Shown here piece after piece: positions 1 to 8,463 of a DNA stretch of 64,000 nt; positions within the stretch are counted from its first letter, which is position 1; each line of letters opens with the position of its first letter. The notes under the pieces are model-generated. The model was not told the origin of the DNA and ran no database searches. It was given only the letters and a program-made list of their open reading frames with translations. Both the position numbers and the translations under genes were made by a program. Source of the DNA: Pelagibacterium montanilacus. Lineage in GTDB: Bacteria > Pseudomonadota > Alphaproteobacteria > Rhizobiales > Devosiaceae. Location: positions 78,107 through 142,106 of the forward strand of contig NZ_RZMX01000006.1 in NCBI RefSeq assembly GCF_003992665.1, in the 5' to 3' direction.

Positions 1-344
1 AGACCGCTGAGGGTACGGCGCGGCAGGTCGGAACCTATCTGCGCAACGCGCTCATGGCGGGGTTCCTGTCCCGCGTCGGTGCGCTCCTTGCCCGCGGGGC
101 TCTTTCGGCGCTTCGCAGCAAGATGGACCCTCGAACCGTCAACGGCGGCGTGTTCCTCGGACTTAATGGCGTCGTTATCAAGAGCCATGGTGGCACCGAC
201 GAGGTCGGGTACAAGAGTGCTCTGGGGCTCGCGTACGACATGGCGCGCAACGATGTGCTGGGCAAGATCGGCGATGGTATCGCCAAGCTCAAGCCGTTGA
301 AGGGTGCCGAACACCAACACCAAGAGGAGACTCCCTCGGCGTGA
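1..344 (+). CDS. plsX: Phosphate acyltransferase PlsX, C-terminal part (5' end outside window)
   Basis: Only the last 114 codons are present; the reading frame is open from the window edge. PlsX makes acyl-phosphate from acyl-ACP for phospholipid synthesis at the cytoplasmic membrane face. The visible tail has the family's closing pattern: [18 protein letters not shown] followed by a short helix with Y-K-S-A. The stop codon overlaps the GTG start of fabH by four bases, so the two are translationally coupled. The plsX-fabH order is classic for proteobacteria. Identification rests on this C-terminal pattern plus context. Confidence 0.93.
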   Translation, partial: TAEGTARQVGTYLRNALMAGFLSRVGALLARGALSALRSKMDPRTVNGGVFLGLNGVVIKSHGGTDEVGYKSALGLAYDMARNDVLGKIGDGIAKLKPLKGAEHQHQEETPSA

Positions 345-1318
345 GCAGAATTCAGTCCCAGGTCCGCGGAACGGGCGGTTACCTCCCCGAACGCATTCTG
401 ACCAATGACGAGCTCTCCAAGTTCGTCGACACATCCGACGAGTGGATTGTCCAGCGCACCGGTATCACCCAGCGCCATATTGCGGCTCAAGGCGAGCTGA
501 CTTCGGATCTGGCGCTCAAGGCGTCCCAGAACGCGCTCGAGAACGCAGGGCTTACACCGGAAGATATCGACCTGATCGTCGTCGCGACGACCACGCCTGA
601 CCGGACGTTTCCCGCGACCGCTGCAATCCTGCAGAATAAGTTGGGCATGCGCCACGGCGTAGCCTTTGACATCCAGGCGGTCTGCTCGGGATTCGTGTTC
701 GGGGTCGCGACGGCCGATAGCTATATCCGCAGCGGCATGGCGCGGCGTGCACTCGTCGTGGGCGCCGAGACGGCATCGCGCATCCTCGACTGGTCCGATC
801 GCACGACCTGCGTCCTTTTCGGCGATGGCGCCGGCGCAATGATTCTGGAAGCGACCGAAGTCGCCGATGATGCTCCGGAAAAAGGCGTGCTGGCCTGCAG
901 CCTGCGCACCGATGGCGGGCATTGGGACAAGCTCTATGTCGATGGCGGCGTCTCCTCGACGCGCAGCATCGGTCACCTTCGGATGGAGGGCAGGGAAGTT
1001 TTCAAGCACGCAGTGGGCATGATTTCGGACGTCGTCGAGGATGTGCTGGAAAAGTCGGGCAAGACGACCGGGGATCTCGACTGGTTCGTGCCTCATCAGG
1101 CCAATCGCCGGATCATCGATGGAGCGGGCAGGAAGCTGGGCGTGCCGGAAGCCAAGGTCATCGTGACCGTGGATCGACATGCCAACACGTCGGCAGCCTC
1201 TGTGCCGCTTGCCCTCGCGGAAGCATCTGCGGACGGTCGGATCAAATCGGGTCAACTGGTGATGATCGAAGCCATGGGCGGTGGCTTTACGTGGGGCGCG
1301 TGCCTGCTGAGGTGGTAG
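341..1318 (+). CDS. fabH: 3-oxoacyl-ACP synthase III (KAS III)
   Basis: FabH condenses acetyl-CoA with malonyl-ACP to start fatty-acid synthesis in the cytoplasm. At 325 residues it has the family's usual length. The catalytic triad is visible: Cys115 in AVCSGF, His252 in PHQANRR and Asn282 in RHANTSAAS. The C-terminal GGGFTWGA glycine-rich loop is intact. The GTG start overlaps the plsX stop (GTGA), which fixes the start. A 6-bp GC hairpin at 1329-1344 follows the gene without a T tract, so transcription may continue into ihfA. Confidence 0.96.
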   Translation: MSRIQSQVRGTGGYLPERILTNDELSKFVDTSDEWIVQRTGITQRHIAAQGELTSDLALKASQNALENAGLTPEDIDLIVVATTTPDRTFPATAAILQNKLGMRHGVAFDIQAVCSGFVFGVATADSYIRSGMARRALVVGAETASRILDWSDRTTCVLFGDGAGAMILEATEVADDAPEKGVLACSLRTDGGHWDKLYVDGGVSSTRSIGHLRMEGREVFKHAVGMISDVVEDVLEKSGKTTGDLDWFVPHQANRRIIDGAGRKLGVPEAKVIVTVDRHANTSAASVPLALAEASADGRIKSGQLVMIEAMGGGFTWGACLLRW

Positions 1319-1398
1319 GCGTTGACCCCGCCCCATTGGGGGCGTTAAGTATTTGAAAGTCCGGGGTAGCGCGTGCCCGGAACGTTGAGGGGTATGCA

Positions 1399-1710
1399 AT
1401 GGCGGGAAAAACGGTCACCCGTGCGGACCTGGCGGAGACGGTCTATCAGTCCGTCGGCCTGTCACGCACCGAATCGGCCGATCTGGTGGAGCGCGTTCTT
1501 CAGATCATGGCCGACTCAATTGCCACCGGAGACAATGTGAAATTGTCATCCTTCGGCTCGTTCCAGGTCCGATCGAAGAATGAGCGGGTCGGGCGAAATC
1601 CCAAAACCGGCGAGGAAGTGCCAATCCTGCCGCGTCGGGTGCTTGTGTTTAAGCCATCCAACGTCTTGAAAAGCAAAATCAACAAATCTATGGTTGGGTC
1701 TGGAAAATAG
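1399..1710 (+). CDS. ihfA: Integration host factor subunit alpha
   Basis: This is a 103-residue DNA-bending protein of the HU/IHF family. With IhfB it forms a heterodimer that kinks DNA at promoters, origins and recombination sites. The family signature [12 protein letters not shown] lies near residue 63, with the beta-arm proline inside it. The alpha subunit is favoured over HU by the N-terminal [11 protein letters not shown] pattern and by its place between fabH and a MerR gene, a conserved alphaproteobacterial order. The ATG start lies 80 bases after fabH. Confidence 0.95.
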   Translation: MAGKTVTRADLAETVYQSVGLSRTESADLVERVLQIMADSIATGDNVKLSSFGSFQVRSKNERVGRNPKTGEEVPILPRRVLVFKPSNVLKSKINKSMVGSGK

Positions 1711-1733
1711 ACACTTTTTGACCGGAGCCAGCG

Positions 1734-2204
1734 TTGGACAAATCGCCAGACGCCTTCCGGACGATCTCCGAAGCGGCCGAAGAACTCGATCTTCCTCAGC
1801 ATGTCTTGCGTTTCTGGGAAACGCGATTCAGCCAGATCAAGCCGCTCAAGCGGGGTGGTGGAAGACGGTACTATCGTCCCGATGACGTCCAGCTTCTCAA
1901 GGGCATCCGACACCTGCTCTACGATCAGGGCTTCACGATCAAGGGCGTGCAGCGCATCCTGAAAGAGCAGGGCGCCCGTCACCTCGTTGCGATCGGGGAA
2001 ACCGGTTCGATACAGCCTATCGCGCCGCAAACTTCCGATGAGGACGTCCACCCGGTTGTTGTCCCGGCAGAAACTCGACACGAGCCTGCGTTTGAACCAC
2101 CAAATGAGCCCGTACTCGGGCAGGTCGACCGGTATGCGCTGGAGCAGGCCCTGGCCGAGCTCCTGGAGTGCAAGCGGATTCTGGATGCTGCACGTGATGC
2201 TTAG
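1734..2204 (+). CDS. MerR-family transcriptional regulator
   Basis: A 156-residue protein begins with a MerR winged-helix domain (about residues 8-75: [19 protein letters not shown], then a GGGRRYYR wing). The C-terminal half is acidic and shows no metal-binding cysteines, so it is not a classic metal sensor. The start is TTG, preceded by GGAGC at about 1725. The same kind of MerR gene follows ihfA in many Rhizobiales; its targets are not known to me. Spacing to ihfA is only 23 bases, so co-transcription is likely. Confidence 0.88.
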   Translation: MDKSPDAFRTISEAAEELDLPQHVLRFWETRFSQIKPLKRGGGRRYYRPDDVQLLKGIRHLLYDQGFTIKGVQRILKEQGARHLVAIGETGSIQPIAPQTSDEDVHPVVVPAETRHEPAFEPPNEPVLGQVDRYALEQALAELLECKRILDAARDA

Positions 2205-2328
2205 TTAACCTGAATTTTTTGATCAAGTAATGTTGACGGCGCCGTGGCGTGCCGACATAAAACATGACCGGTGCGGTCTGGTTATCTGACCGCGCGCGAC
2301 TTGATCTCATTCAGGATTGGACGTTCCC

Positions 2329-3252
2329 GTGTCACACCATCACAGCCTTCTTCGTGTCTCCTCTGCGGTCGTCGCTCTTGCGCTGGTGGGCGCTCCGTCA
2401 GCTTTTGCTCAGGACATCACGGTCGAGCACGCGCAGGGCGAGACCACGCTGACGGGTACGCCTGCGAAGGTCTTTACCTATGACATGGCCACGCTCGACA
2501 CTCTTGACGCGCTTGGTATCGAGGTGCAGGGCATCCCTGACGCCAACCTGCCCAACCACCTTCAGGATTACGCTGACACACTCAAGATCGGCTCTCTGTT
2601 CGAACCTGACTACGAACTGGTCGCCGCCGAGCAGCCTGATGTGGTGTTCGTCGCCGGTCGATCCTCGAGCGTGTATCCCAACCTGTCCGAGATCGCGCCG
2701 ACCGTCGATCTCTCGGTGGACTGGACCGATTTCCCCGGCACGATCAAGGAGCGCTCGCGCACCGTGGGCGAGATATTCGGCGAGCAGGAGGCGGTCGACC
2801 AGTTGATCGCCGAACTCGATGGTGACATCGCGACGGTGCAGGAGCACGCGCCGACCGTGGGCAATGCGCTTATCGTCATCACTGCAGGGGGCAGGGTAAC
2901 CGCATTTGGACCGGGCTCGCGCTTTGGCTGGCTGCACGATGACCTCAACATCGTCCCGGCGATAGAGGACGTGGAAGCGGCGACCCATGGCGAGGCCGTA
3001 TCGTTCGAATTTCTACTGGAAACCGATCCGGACTGGCTGTTGGTGATCGACCGCGATACGTCGGTGGGCGAGGCCTCCCAATCGGCTCAGCAGATCCTAG
3101 ACAACGAACTGGTCCATGAGATGAGCGCCTGGCAGAACGACCAGGTGGTCTACCTGGATCCGGTGAATTTCTACATCGTCAATGGCGGGCTCAACACGCT
3201 GCACACCATGGTGCGCGAAGTGGGCACCGCCATCGGCGCCGACCTCCGATAG
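2329..3252 (+). CDS. Siderophore ABC transporter, periplasmic substrate-binding protein (FatB/CeuE/YclQ-like)
   Basis: This is the first gene of a four-gene iron-siderophore importer. The protein has an N-terminal signal peptide ending SAFA before QD (about residue 27). A class III periplasmic binding fold follows, with the start KVFTYDMATLDTLDALG typical of catecholate-type binding proteins. There is no lipobox cysteine, so it is soluble in the periplasm. The GTG at 2329 is preferred over the TTG at 2317, because AGGA at 2313-2316 is 12 bases from the GTG but touches the TTG. The siderophore cannot be read from the sequence; the resemblance is to enterobactin or petrobactin-type systems. No outer-membrane receptor lies nearby. 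Confidence 0.85.
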   Translation: MSHHHSLLRVSSAVVALALVGAPSAFAQDITVEHAQGETTLTGTPAKVFTYDMATLDTLDALGIEVQGIPDANLPNHLQDYADTLKIGSLFEPDYELVAAEQPDVVFVAGRSSSVYPNLSEIAPTVDLSVDWTDFPGTIKERSRTVGEIFGEQEAVDQLIAELDGDIATVQEHAPTVGNALIVITAGGRVTAFGPGSRFGWLHDDLNIVPAIEDVEAATHGEAVSFEFLLETDPDWLLVIDRDTSVGEASQSAQQILDNELVHEMSAWQNDQVVYLDPVNFYIVNGGLNTLHTMVREVGTAIGADLR

Positions 3253-3312
3253 CGGGCATCGACGCGCGCTGGATCGCCCTGCGCGCGTCGGCCCCCGAAA
3301 CGGCCTCACACC

Positions 3313-4275
3313 GTGCCCGGATTGGCAATCGCAATTTTGTTCACTGGCGCCCTGGCAGGTGTGAGCCTGTTTGTCGGCGTGTCCGACGTCTCTCCTGCCG
3401 CGCTCCTTGCCGGGGGCGTGGATGGCCGCGCGGCACAGGTCCTGCTCATCAGCCGCGTGCCCCGCACCCTTGCCATCATCCTCGCCGGCATGGGCATGGC
3501 CATTGCCGGCATGATCATGCAGATGCTGGCGCGCAACCGGTTCGTGGAGCCCTCCACGGCAGGGACCGTCGAATCGGCAACACTCGGCATGCTCGTGGTT
3601 ATGATCTTCGCCCCGGGTCTTCCGGTGATCGGCAAGATGCTTGTGGCTTCGCTATTCGCACTGGCCGGGACTGCGCTGTTTCTGCGGATTCTGCGCACCA
3701 TTCCGCTGCGTTCGGTGCTGCTCGTGCCGCTGGTGGGCATCATGCTTGGCAGCGTTATCGGGGCCGTCACCACGTTTTTCGCCTATCGGTTCGAGTTGAT
3801 GCAGTCCCTGGGGGCGTGGACCACCGGCGACTTCTCGGGCGTGCTGCGCGGGCGCTATGAGTTGCTCTGGATTTCAGCCGGCCTGACCGGTGTCGCTTTT
3901 GTGGCGGCAGACCGGTTCACGGTGGCGGGCATGGGCGAGGATTTCACCACCAATCTCGGTCTCGACTACAACAAGGTCATGACCCTGGGCCTCGTCATCG
4001 TCTCGCTGGTCAGCGCCACGGTGGTGGTCAATGTCGGGATGATTCCGTTTCTCGGTCTGATCGTCCCCAACGTCGTCTCGCTGATGATCGGGGACAACAT
4101 GCGGCGCTCGGTGCCGTGGATCGCGGTCCTCGGCGCGGGGTTCGTGCTCGCCTGTGACATCATTGGCCGCGTGATCCGCTACCCCTACGAGATCCCGATC
4201 GGAACCGTGGTCGGTGTCGTCGGGGGCGTGATGTTCCTTTACCTACTCCTCAGGCGCGAGGCGCGGCATGGCTGA
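3313..4275 (+). CDS. Siderophore ABC transporter permease 1 (FecCD family, FatD/CeuB-like)
   Basis: A 320-residue, highly hydrophobic FecCD/BtuC-type permease with about nine membrane segments. It forms the inner-membrane channel together with the next gene product. The cytoplasmic coupling region is recognisable as GLIVPNVVSLMIGDN near residue 245. The GTG start is 60 bases after the binding-protein gene and has only a weak ribosome site, so translation may depend on the upstream gene. The gene overlaps the second permease by eight bases. Confidence 0.87.
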   Translation: MPGLAIAILFTGALAGVSLFVGVSDVSPAALLAGGVDGRAAQVLLISRVPRTLAIILAGMGMAIAGMIMQMLARNRFVEPSTAGTVESATLGMLVVMIFAPGLPVIGKMLVASLFALAGTALFLRILRTIPLRSVLLVPLVGIMLGSVIGAVTTFFAYRFELMQSLGAWTTGDFSGVLRGRYELLWISAGLTGVAFVAADRFTVAGMGEDFTTNLGLDYNKVMTLGLVIVSLVSATVVVNVGMIPFLGLIVPNVVSLMIGDNMRRSVPWIAVLGAGFVLACDIIGRVIRYPYEIPIGTVVGVVGGVMFLYLLLRREARHG

Positions 4276-5248
4276 TCTCGTCATGTCGGTTCGCCGCCGG
4301 TTCACCCCGGGCCTGATGGTCGGCATTCTTTCAGGCATCGCGCTGGTCCTCGCTGTCCTGTTCATGACCGTCGAGGCGCGCGGAAACTGGGGTTTCGTGC
4401 TGCCGTTCCGCGGGGTGAAGCTGCTCTCGCTGGTTATCGTGGCCTATGCTGTCGCGCTTTCTACCGTGCTGTTCCAGACCATCACCAACAATCGCATCCT
4501 CACGCCTTCGATCATGGGCTTTGACGCGCTCTATGTCCTGATCCAGACAACGGTCGTCTTTTCCTTCGGCGGGCTGGCTGCCGCGACGGTCGATCCCTAC
4601 CTCAAATTCGCCGTCGAACTCGGCGCCATGATGATCTTTTCGGTTCTGCTGTTCCGGCTGATGTTTTCAGGCGCGCAGCGCAGCCTGCACCTGCTGGTTC
4701 TTGTGGGCATAGTCATTGGCACGCTGTTCAGGTCCACCTCGGGCTTCATGCTGCGCATCATTGATCCCAACGAGTTCGCCATGATTCAGGATCAGATGTT
4801 TGCGAGCTTCAATTCGGTGCACAGCCAGCTGGCCTTTCTGGCTCTGGGCATCGTCTGCCTCGTCTCGCTCGTCGCCTGGCGGATCGGGCATGTCTTTGAC
4901 GTGCTCACCCTCGGGCGCGACAACGCGATCAATCTCGGTGTGCCTTACAAGCGCACGGTCATGCTGATTCTGCTGCTCGTCACGATTCTTGTGGCGGTCT
5001 CAACCGCTCTGGTGGGGCCAGTGACCTTCTTTGGGCTTCTGGTCGCCAATCTCGCCTACATCCTCGTCGGCACGGCGCGGCATCGCTACGTCATTCCCGC
5101 AGCCGCGCTGCTGGCCGTCATCTGCCTCGTGGGGGGGCAGATGGTCCTCGAGCGGGTGTTCAATTTCAATTCGGCGCTATCGATCATCATCGAGTTCGTA
5201 GGCGGGCTGATGTTCATAGTGCTGCTGCTGAAGGGTGCCGCCCGATGA
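4268..5248 (+). CDS. Siderophore ABC transporter permease 2 (FecCD family, FatC/CeuC-like)
   Basis: A second, 326-residue FecCD-type permease that would pair with the preceding one as a heterodimeric channel. The coupling motif reads GPVTFFGLLVANLAY. The ATG has GAGG six bases upstream inside the end of the previous gene, and the last bases overlap the ATPase gene by four (ATGA). The two adjacent, dissimilar permeases are the arrangement found in FatCD/CeuBC/YclNO importers rather than in systems with a single permease. Confidence 0.87.
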   Translation: MADLVMSVRRRFTPGLMVGILSGIALVLAVLFMTVEARGNWGFVLPFRGVKLLSLVIVAYAVALSTVLFQTITNNRILTPSIMGFDALYVLIQTTVVFSFGGLAAATVDPYLKFAVELGAMMIFSVLLFRLMFSGAQRSLHLLVLVGIVIGTLFRSTSGFMLRIIDPNEFAMIQDQMFASFNSVHSQLAFLALGIVCLVSLVAWRIGHVFDVLTLGRDNAINLGVPYKRTVMLILLLVTILVAVSTALVGPVTFFGLLVANLAYILVGTARHRYVIPAAALLAVICLVGGQMVLERVFNFNSALSIIIEFVGGLMFIVLLLKGAAR

Positions 5249-6003
5249 TCATTGCCGATAAGGTTTCCAAGGCCTATGGCGAGACCTTCGTGGTCGACGC
5301 CGTCAGCATCACCATTCCTACCAAGGGCATCACCTCGATCATCGGGCCGAACGGAGCCGGCAAATCGACGTTTCTCTCAATGGTCAGCCGACTGCTGGGC
5401 ATGGACGCGGGCACCGTCAGCGTGGATGGGCTGGACGTCACCCGCACACCGAGCGATGCGCTGGCCCGCAAGCTGTCCATCCTGCGCCAGGACAATCACA
5501 TGTCCACGCGCCTGACGGTCCGGGACCTCGTGTCGTTCGGTCGGTATCCGTACTCGAAGGGCCGGCTCACAGTCGAGGACAGGGAGCATATCGAACGCGC
5601 ACTGGACTACCTGCATCTCCATGAACTGGTCGATCGGTTCCTCGACGAGCTTTCCGGTGGCCAGAGGCAGCGGGCCTTCGTCGCCATGGTGTTGTGCCAG
5701 GATACAGACTACGTGCTGCTCGACGAGCCGCTCAACAATCTCGACATGAAGCATGCCATGCGCATGATGAAGCTGCTCAAGGGGGCCGCCCAGGATTTCG
5801 GAAAGACGGTGGTCCTGGTGCTGCACGACATCAATTTCGCCTCATGGTATTCCGACTACATCGTCGCCATGCGCGAAGGCAAGGTGATCCGCCAGGGGCC
5901 GCCCAGCGAGATTATCGAGCCGGCGGCGCTCAAGGCCATCTACGACATGGACATCAACGTCCACGAAATCGGTGGGCATCGGGTGTCGCTCTTTTACGAC
6001 TGA
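5245..6003 (+). CDS. Siderophore ABC transporter ATP-binding protein (FatE/CeuD-like)
   Basis: A 252-residue ATPase that drives the importer from the cytoplasmic side. Walker A GPNGAGKST is at residues 34-42, the signature LSGGQ at 136-140 and Walker B YVLLDEP ends at 162; the switch histidine follows in VLHDINF. The length is typical of FecE-type subunits. It overlaps the second permease by four bases and closes the operon. No Fur or RirA operator could be recognised upstream of the first gene, so iron control is expected but not shown. Confidence 0.9.
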   Translation: MIIADKVSKAYGETFVVDAVSITIPTKGITSIIGPNGAGKSTFLSMVSRLLGMDAGTVSVDGLDVTRTPSDALARKLSILRQDNHMSTRLTVRDLVSFGRYPYSKGRLTVEDREHIERALDYLHLHELVDRFLDELSGGQRQRAFVAMVLCQDTDYVLLDEPLNNLDMKHAMRMMKLLKGAAQDFGKTVVLVLHDINFASWYSDYIVAMREGKVIRQGPPSEIIEPAALKAIYDMDINVHEIGGHRVSLFYD

Positions 6004-6011
6004 GCGGCCCG

Positions 6012-6182
6012 TCAGCGCCCGAGGCGACGCAGCCCCCAGATTATGGCAAAGACGATGGTCGCTGCCAGAACGATCCAGAACAGGGCGACGAGGGCCGCGG
6101 CACCAATCAGCGCACCGAGTGCCTCCCAGAATCCTAAAGTGCCGATCAGGATCGCCAGCAGGACTAGAATGACTATCGGCAT
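6012..6182 (-). CDS. Small hydrophobic membrane protein
   Basis: A 56-residue protein that is almost entirely two membrane segments (IVILVLLAILIGTLGFW and VALFWIVLAATIVFAIIWG) ending in a basic tail, LRRLGR. The start was moved inward from an upstream in-frame codon because GGGGA lies nine bases before the ATG at 6182. It runs convergently to the siderophore operon and ends eight bases from it. No family was recognised. It may be a membrane-stress or structural microprotein, but that is a guess. Confidence 0.6.
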   Translation of the reverse strand: MPIVILVLLAILIGTLGFWEALGALIGAAALVALFWIVLAATIVFAIIWGLRRLGR

Positions 6183-6357
6183 CGGACTGTTTCCCCGCGT
6201 TAGATGACTTCGGGAAGCTAACCCGCAGGCGTGATTCCCGATAGGGGGCCGTCGCAATGGCATCTAAAGTCTGCGCGACGAAAAAGACGCCATGGCCCGG
6301 GAACTTCTGAGGATACCGGACGTTTGAGTCACGGTTTCTCGAGGAAGGGCTTTCATC

Positions 6358-6567
6358 ATGATCAAGCAGATATCTGTAGTCGTCGTTCTCGCCGGTTCGC
6401 TGGCATTGGCTGGGTGCACTACCACCGAGCGCGCCATGACCGGCGCCGCGATCGGCGGCGCGGGCGGCGCCGTTGTCGGCAACGCGATTGCCGGACCGGT
6501 CGGCGGGGCCGTTGGCGCTGCGGGCGGCGCGGCAACCGGCGTCTTTGTCGCCGACAACATGCGCTAA
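6358..6567 (+). CDS. Glycine-zipper lipoprotein
   Basis: A 69-residue lipoprotein. The signal peptide ends in the lipobox LALAGC, with Cys20 as the lipidated residue. The rest is a run of GxxxG-type repeats (AAIGGAGGAVVGNAIAGPVGGAVGAAGG), the pattern of glycine-zipper envelope proteins, which insert into or pack against membranes. AGGAAGGG lies about nine bases before the ATG. The outer membrane is its likely place. A hairpin at 6614-6641 follows and may end transcription. Confidence 0.8.
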   Translation: MIKQISVVVVLAGSLALAGCTTTERAMTGAAIGGAGGAVVGNAIAGPVGGAVGAAGGAATGVFVADNMR

Positions 6568-6613
6568 GGACGCGCGGCCTTGCCGCGGCGCTTCTCTTTA
6601 TATGTGAACGATG

Positions 6614-6641
6614 CCGCTCCGGGGAACCGTCCCCGGGGCGG
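6614..6641. terminator. GC-rich hairpin, possible terminator
   Basis: An 11-bp stem (CCGCTCCGGGG against CCCCGGGGCGG, one G-T wobble) has a six-base loop. It lies between the converging glycine-zipper gene and the gene ending at 6749. The following T content is poor, so its strength is uncertain. Confidence 0.5.
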
Positions 6642-6748
6642 TATTGCGTTTGGATCGAACCTCGTTCCTCGAAAACCGGCGCATCGGAGACTCATAGTTC
6701 CTGTTGGTCCAATTAGAAAAGGAAATGCACTAGCCGGGTCTCTATCCT

Positions 6749-7075
6749 TCACTCGTCGTCTGAATCCTGCTTGTCGGACCACCAATGGGCATAGGGCGTG
6801 TTTTCGATCATGTGCCGGTTGTAGTCGGGTGCGCCATCGCTCCACCAGACAGGTCCGCGTTCGCCCAGACCTCGCTTGGCTGCGTCTACCCGGGCGCGGG
6901 CGTCAGCCTCGGCGGTCTTATCGCTTGATCGAACGGCCTCTCTGACGTCCCTGCGCGCCCTCATCAGTGACGCGACGAGTCCGGTCTGCTCGCTCTCACT
7001 CAGATCGGGGCGGGTCGCTCGCCACAGGCGCCCCTTGACGACGATGTATCGCCTGTCCGGCGTCATTGGCGGCAT
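6749..7075 (-). CDS. Conserved hypothetical protein of the Rhizobiales type
   Basis: A soluble 108-residue protein beginning MPPMTPDRRYIVVKGRLWR, with a charged helical middle (SLMRARRDVREAVRSS) and a tryptophan-rich end (GPVWWSDGAPDYNRH). I recall similar small proteins in rhizobia but know no function. The start at 7075 is chosen because GGAGGAAGG lies directly upstream; a longer open frame exists but has no ribosome site. It stands alone, with the tRNA-Pro gene 200 bases upstream on the same strand. Confidence 0.7.
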   Translation of the reverse strand: MPPMTPDRRYIVVKGRLWRATRPDLSESEQTGLVASLMRARRDVREAVRSSDKTAEADARARVDAAKRGLGERGPVWWSDGAPDYNRHMIENTPYAHWWSDKQDSDDE

Positions 7076-7276
7076 TCCGACCTTCCTCCGTGGTCCGAGA
7101 TGAGGCGCCATCCAGCCCGATTGACCGGCTGGACCGTTCGGAATTGCCAATGCGCGATCGGAAACGAAGGTTGCGGAGGCGGAGAGGAGCCCAGGCCTGC
7201 CTGGACCTGCAAAGGCAGGTCTAGTGGCGCGCCTCCCCAGGGGGAGCGGCACGATACACGTTGTGAATATTGGGAA

Positions 7277-7353
7277 TGGTCGGAGCGGCCGGATTTGAAC
7301 CGACGACCCTCTGTCCCCCAGACAGATGCGCTACCAGGCTGCGCTACGCCCCG
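7277..7353 (-). tRNA. tRNA-Pro (anticodon GGG)
   Basis: The complement folds as a full cloverleaf: acceptor CGGGGCG/CGCTCCG, anticodon arm TCTGT-CTGGGGG-ACAGA with GGG at the wobble-to-third positions, T arm CGGTTCAAATCCG, and an encoded CCA end. Confidence 0.97.
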
Positions 7354-7481
7354 ACGTGCAGTTCACCTATATAATCGCGCTCAATGATGCAAGAGCGCTC
7401 TCGGGCCAATTTGCACTTCCATCAGGCTTTTCTTGCGCGTAGTCACGAACGCGGTGCTGCGGGCAGGGGTGAGGCATAGGC

Positions 7482-8459
7482 ATGTTCTGGGACTGGGGGC
7501 AAATTCTGGCGCGCTGGGCGGTGATCGATCCGTCCGCCAATCCGACGCTGGTCAACCTCTCGGAAAACCATACCTTCCGCATCGACGCTCCAAATGGCGC
7601 ACGCTCTATCCTTAGGGTCCACCGGCCCGGCTATCACAGCCTCGCCGGCATCAGGAGCGAATTGGAGTGGATGGAGGCTCTTCGCGCCGACACCGGTCTT
7701 TTCACCCCCCGCGCCATCGCCGGCACCAACGGGGACCTGGTTCAATCCGGGCCATTCCAGCGCGCCGACGATCTCCGGTTCATGGTGCTCTTTGCTTTCG
7801 AGGATGGTGAGGAGCCAGCAGTCGGCGACGATCTCGAGCCGGTCTTCGCCCAGCTCGGGGGGCTCGCGGCGCGGTGCCATGCCCACGCTCGAAAGTGGAC
7901 GCCTCCACGCTGGTTCGAGCGCCAGCGCTGGACCGAACGAGCCATACTCGATCCCGAGGCGATCTGGGGTGATTGGCGCGCCGGACCCGGCGTTGCAGGC
8001 CCGTTGCGGTCAATTCTCGACGCGCTCGATCAGAGATTGCGGGCCGATCTCGCGGCCTATGGCGCGGAGCCGGATCGGTTCGGACTGATTCATGCTGACA
8101 TGCGGCTGGCCAACCTGCTGGTTGCGGACGGCGTGACGCGGCTTATCGACTTCGATGATTGCGGCTATTGCTGGTTCGGGTACGACTTTGCCGCCGGCGT
8201 ATCGTTTTTCGAGGATCACCCGATCGTCGGAGCACTCAAGGCCCGGTGGCTGGAGGGCTATCGTGCGATCGCGGAGTACCCCAGGGCCGACGAGGACATG
8301 CTCGACGCCCTCGTACTGTTGCGCCGGATGGCACTGCTGGCCTGGATGGGCACTCATGAAGAAGCGCAGATCGCGCAAGATCTCGCGCCGGTTTACGCGC
8401 AGGGGAGCGCAGAACTGGCGGAGCGTTATCTCACAAAAGGTCAGATCACCGCCGATTGA
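7482..8459 (+). CDS. Aminoglycoside-phosphotransferase-fold kinase
   Basis: A 325-residue protein of the APH/choline-kinase fold. The catalytic loop is HADMRLANLL (near residue 205) and the metal-binding motif IDFDDCG follows. These small-molecule or stress-type kinases (for example SrkA/YihE and homoserine-kinase-like enzymes) cannot be separated by motif alone. The sequence gives no sign of drug resistance. The ATG has GAGG seven bases upstream. It runs convergently to the polysaccharide ligase gene, five bases away. Confidence 0.82.
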   Translation: MFWDWGQILARWAVIDPSANPTLVNLSENHTFRIDAPNGARSILRVHRPGYHSLAGIRSELEWMEALRADTGLFTPRAIAGTNGDLVQSGPFQRADDLRFMVLFAFEDGEEPAVGDDLEPVFAQLGGLAARCHAHARKWTPPRWFERQRWTERAILDPEAIWGDWRAGPGVAGPLRSILDALDQRLRADLAAYGAEPDRFGLIHADMRLANLLVADGVTRLIDFDDCGYCWFGYDFAAGVSFFEDHPIVGALKARWLEGYRAIAEYPRADEDMLDALVLLRRMALLAWMGTHEEAQIAQDLAPVYAQGSAELAERYLTKGQITAD

Positions 8460-8463
8460 ACCT

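Noticed and set aside
35..1399. Long open frame (454 codons) on the complement across plsX, fabH and the start of ihfA
   Set aside because: It is the shadow of real genes in GC-rich DNA; its composition is Arg/His-rich with no family match, and fabH has an intact active site on the other strand.
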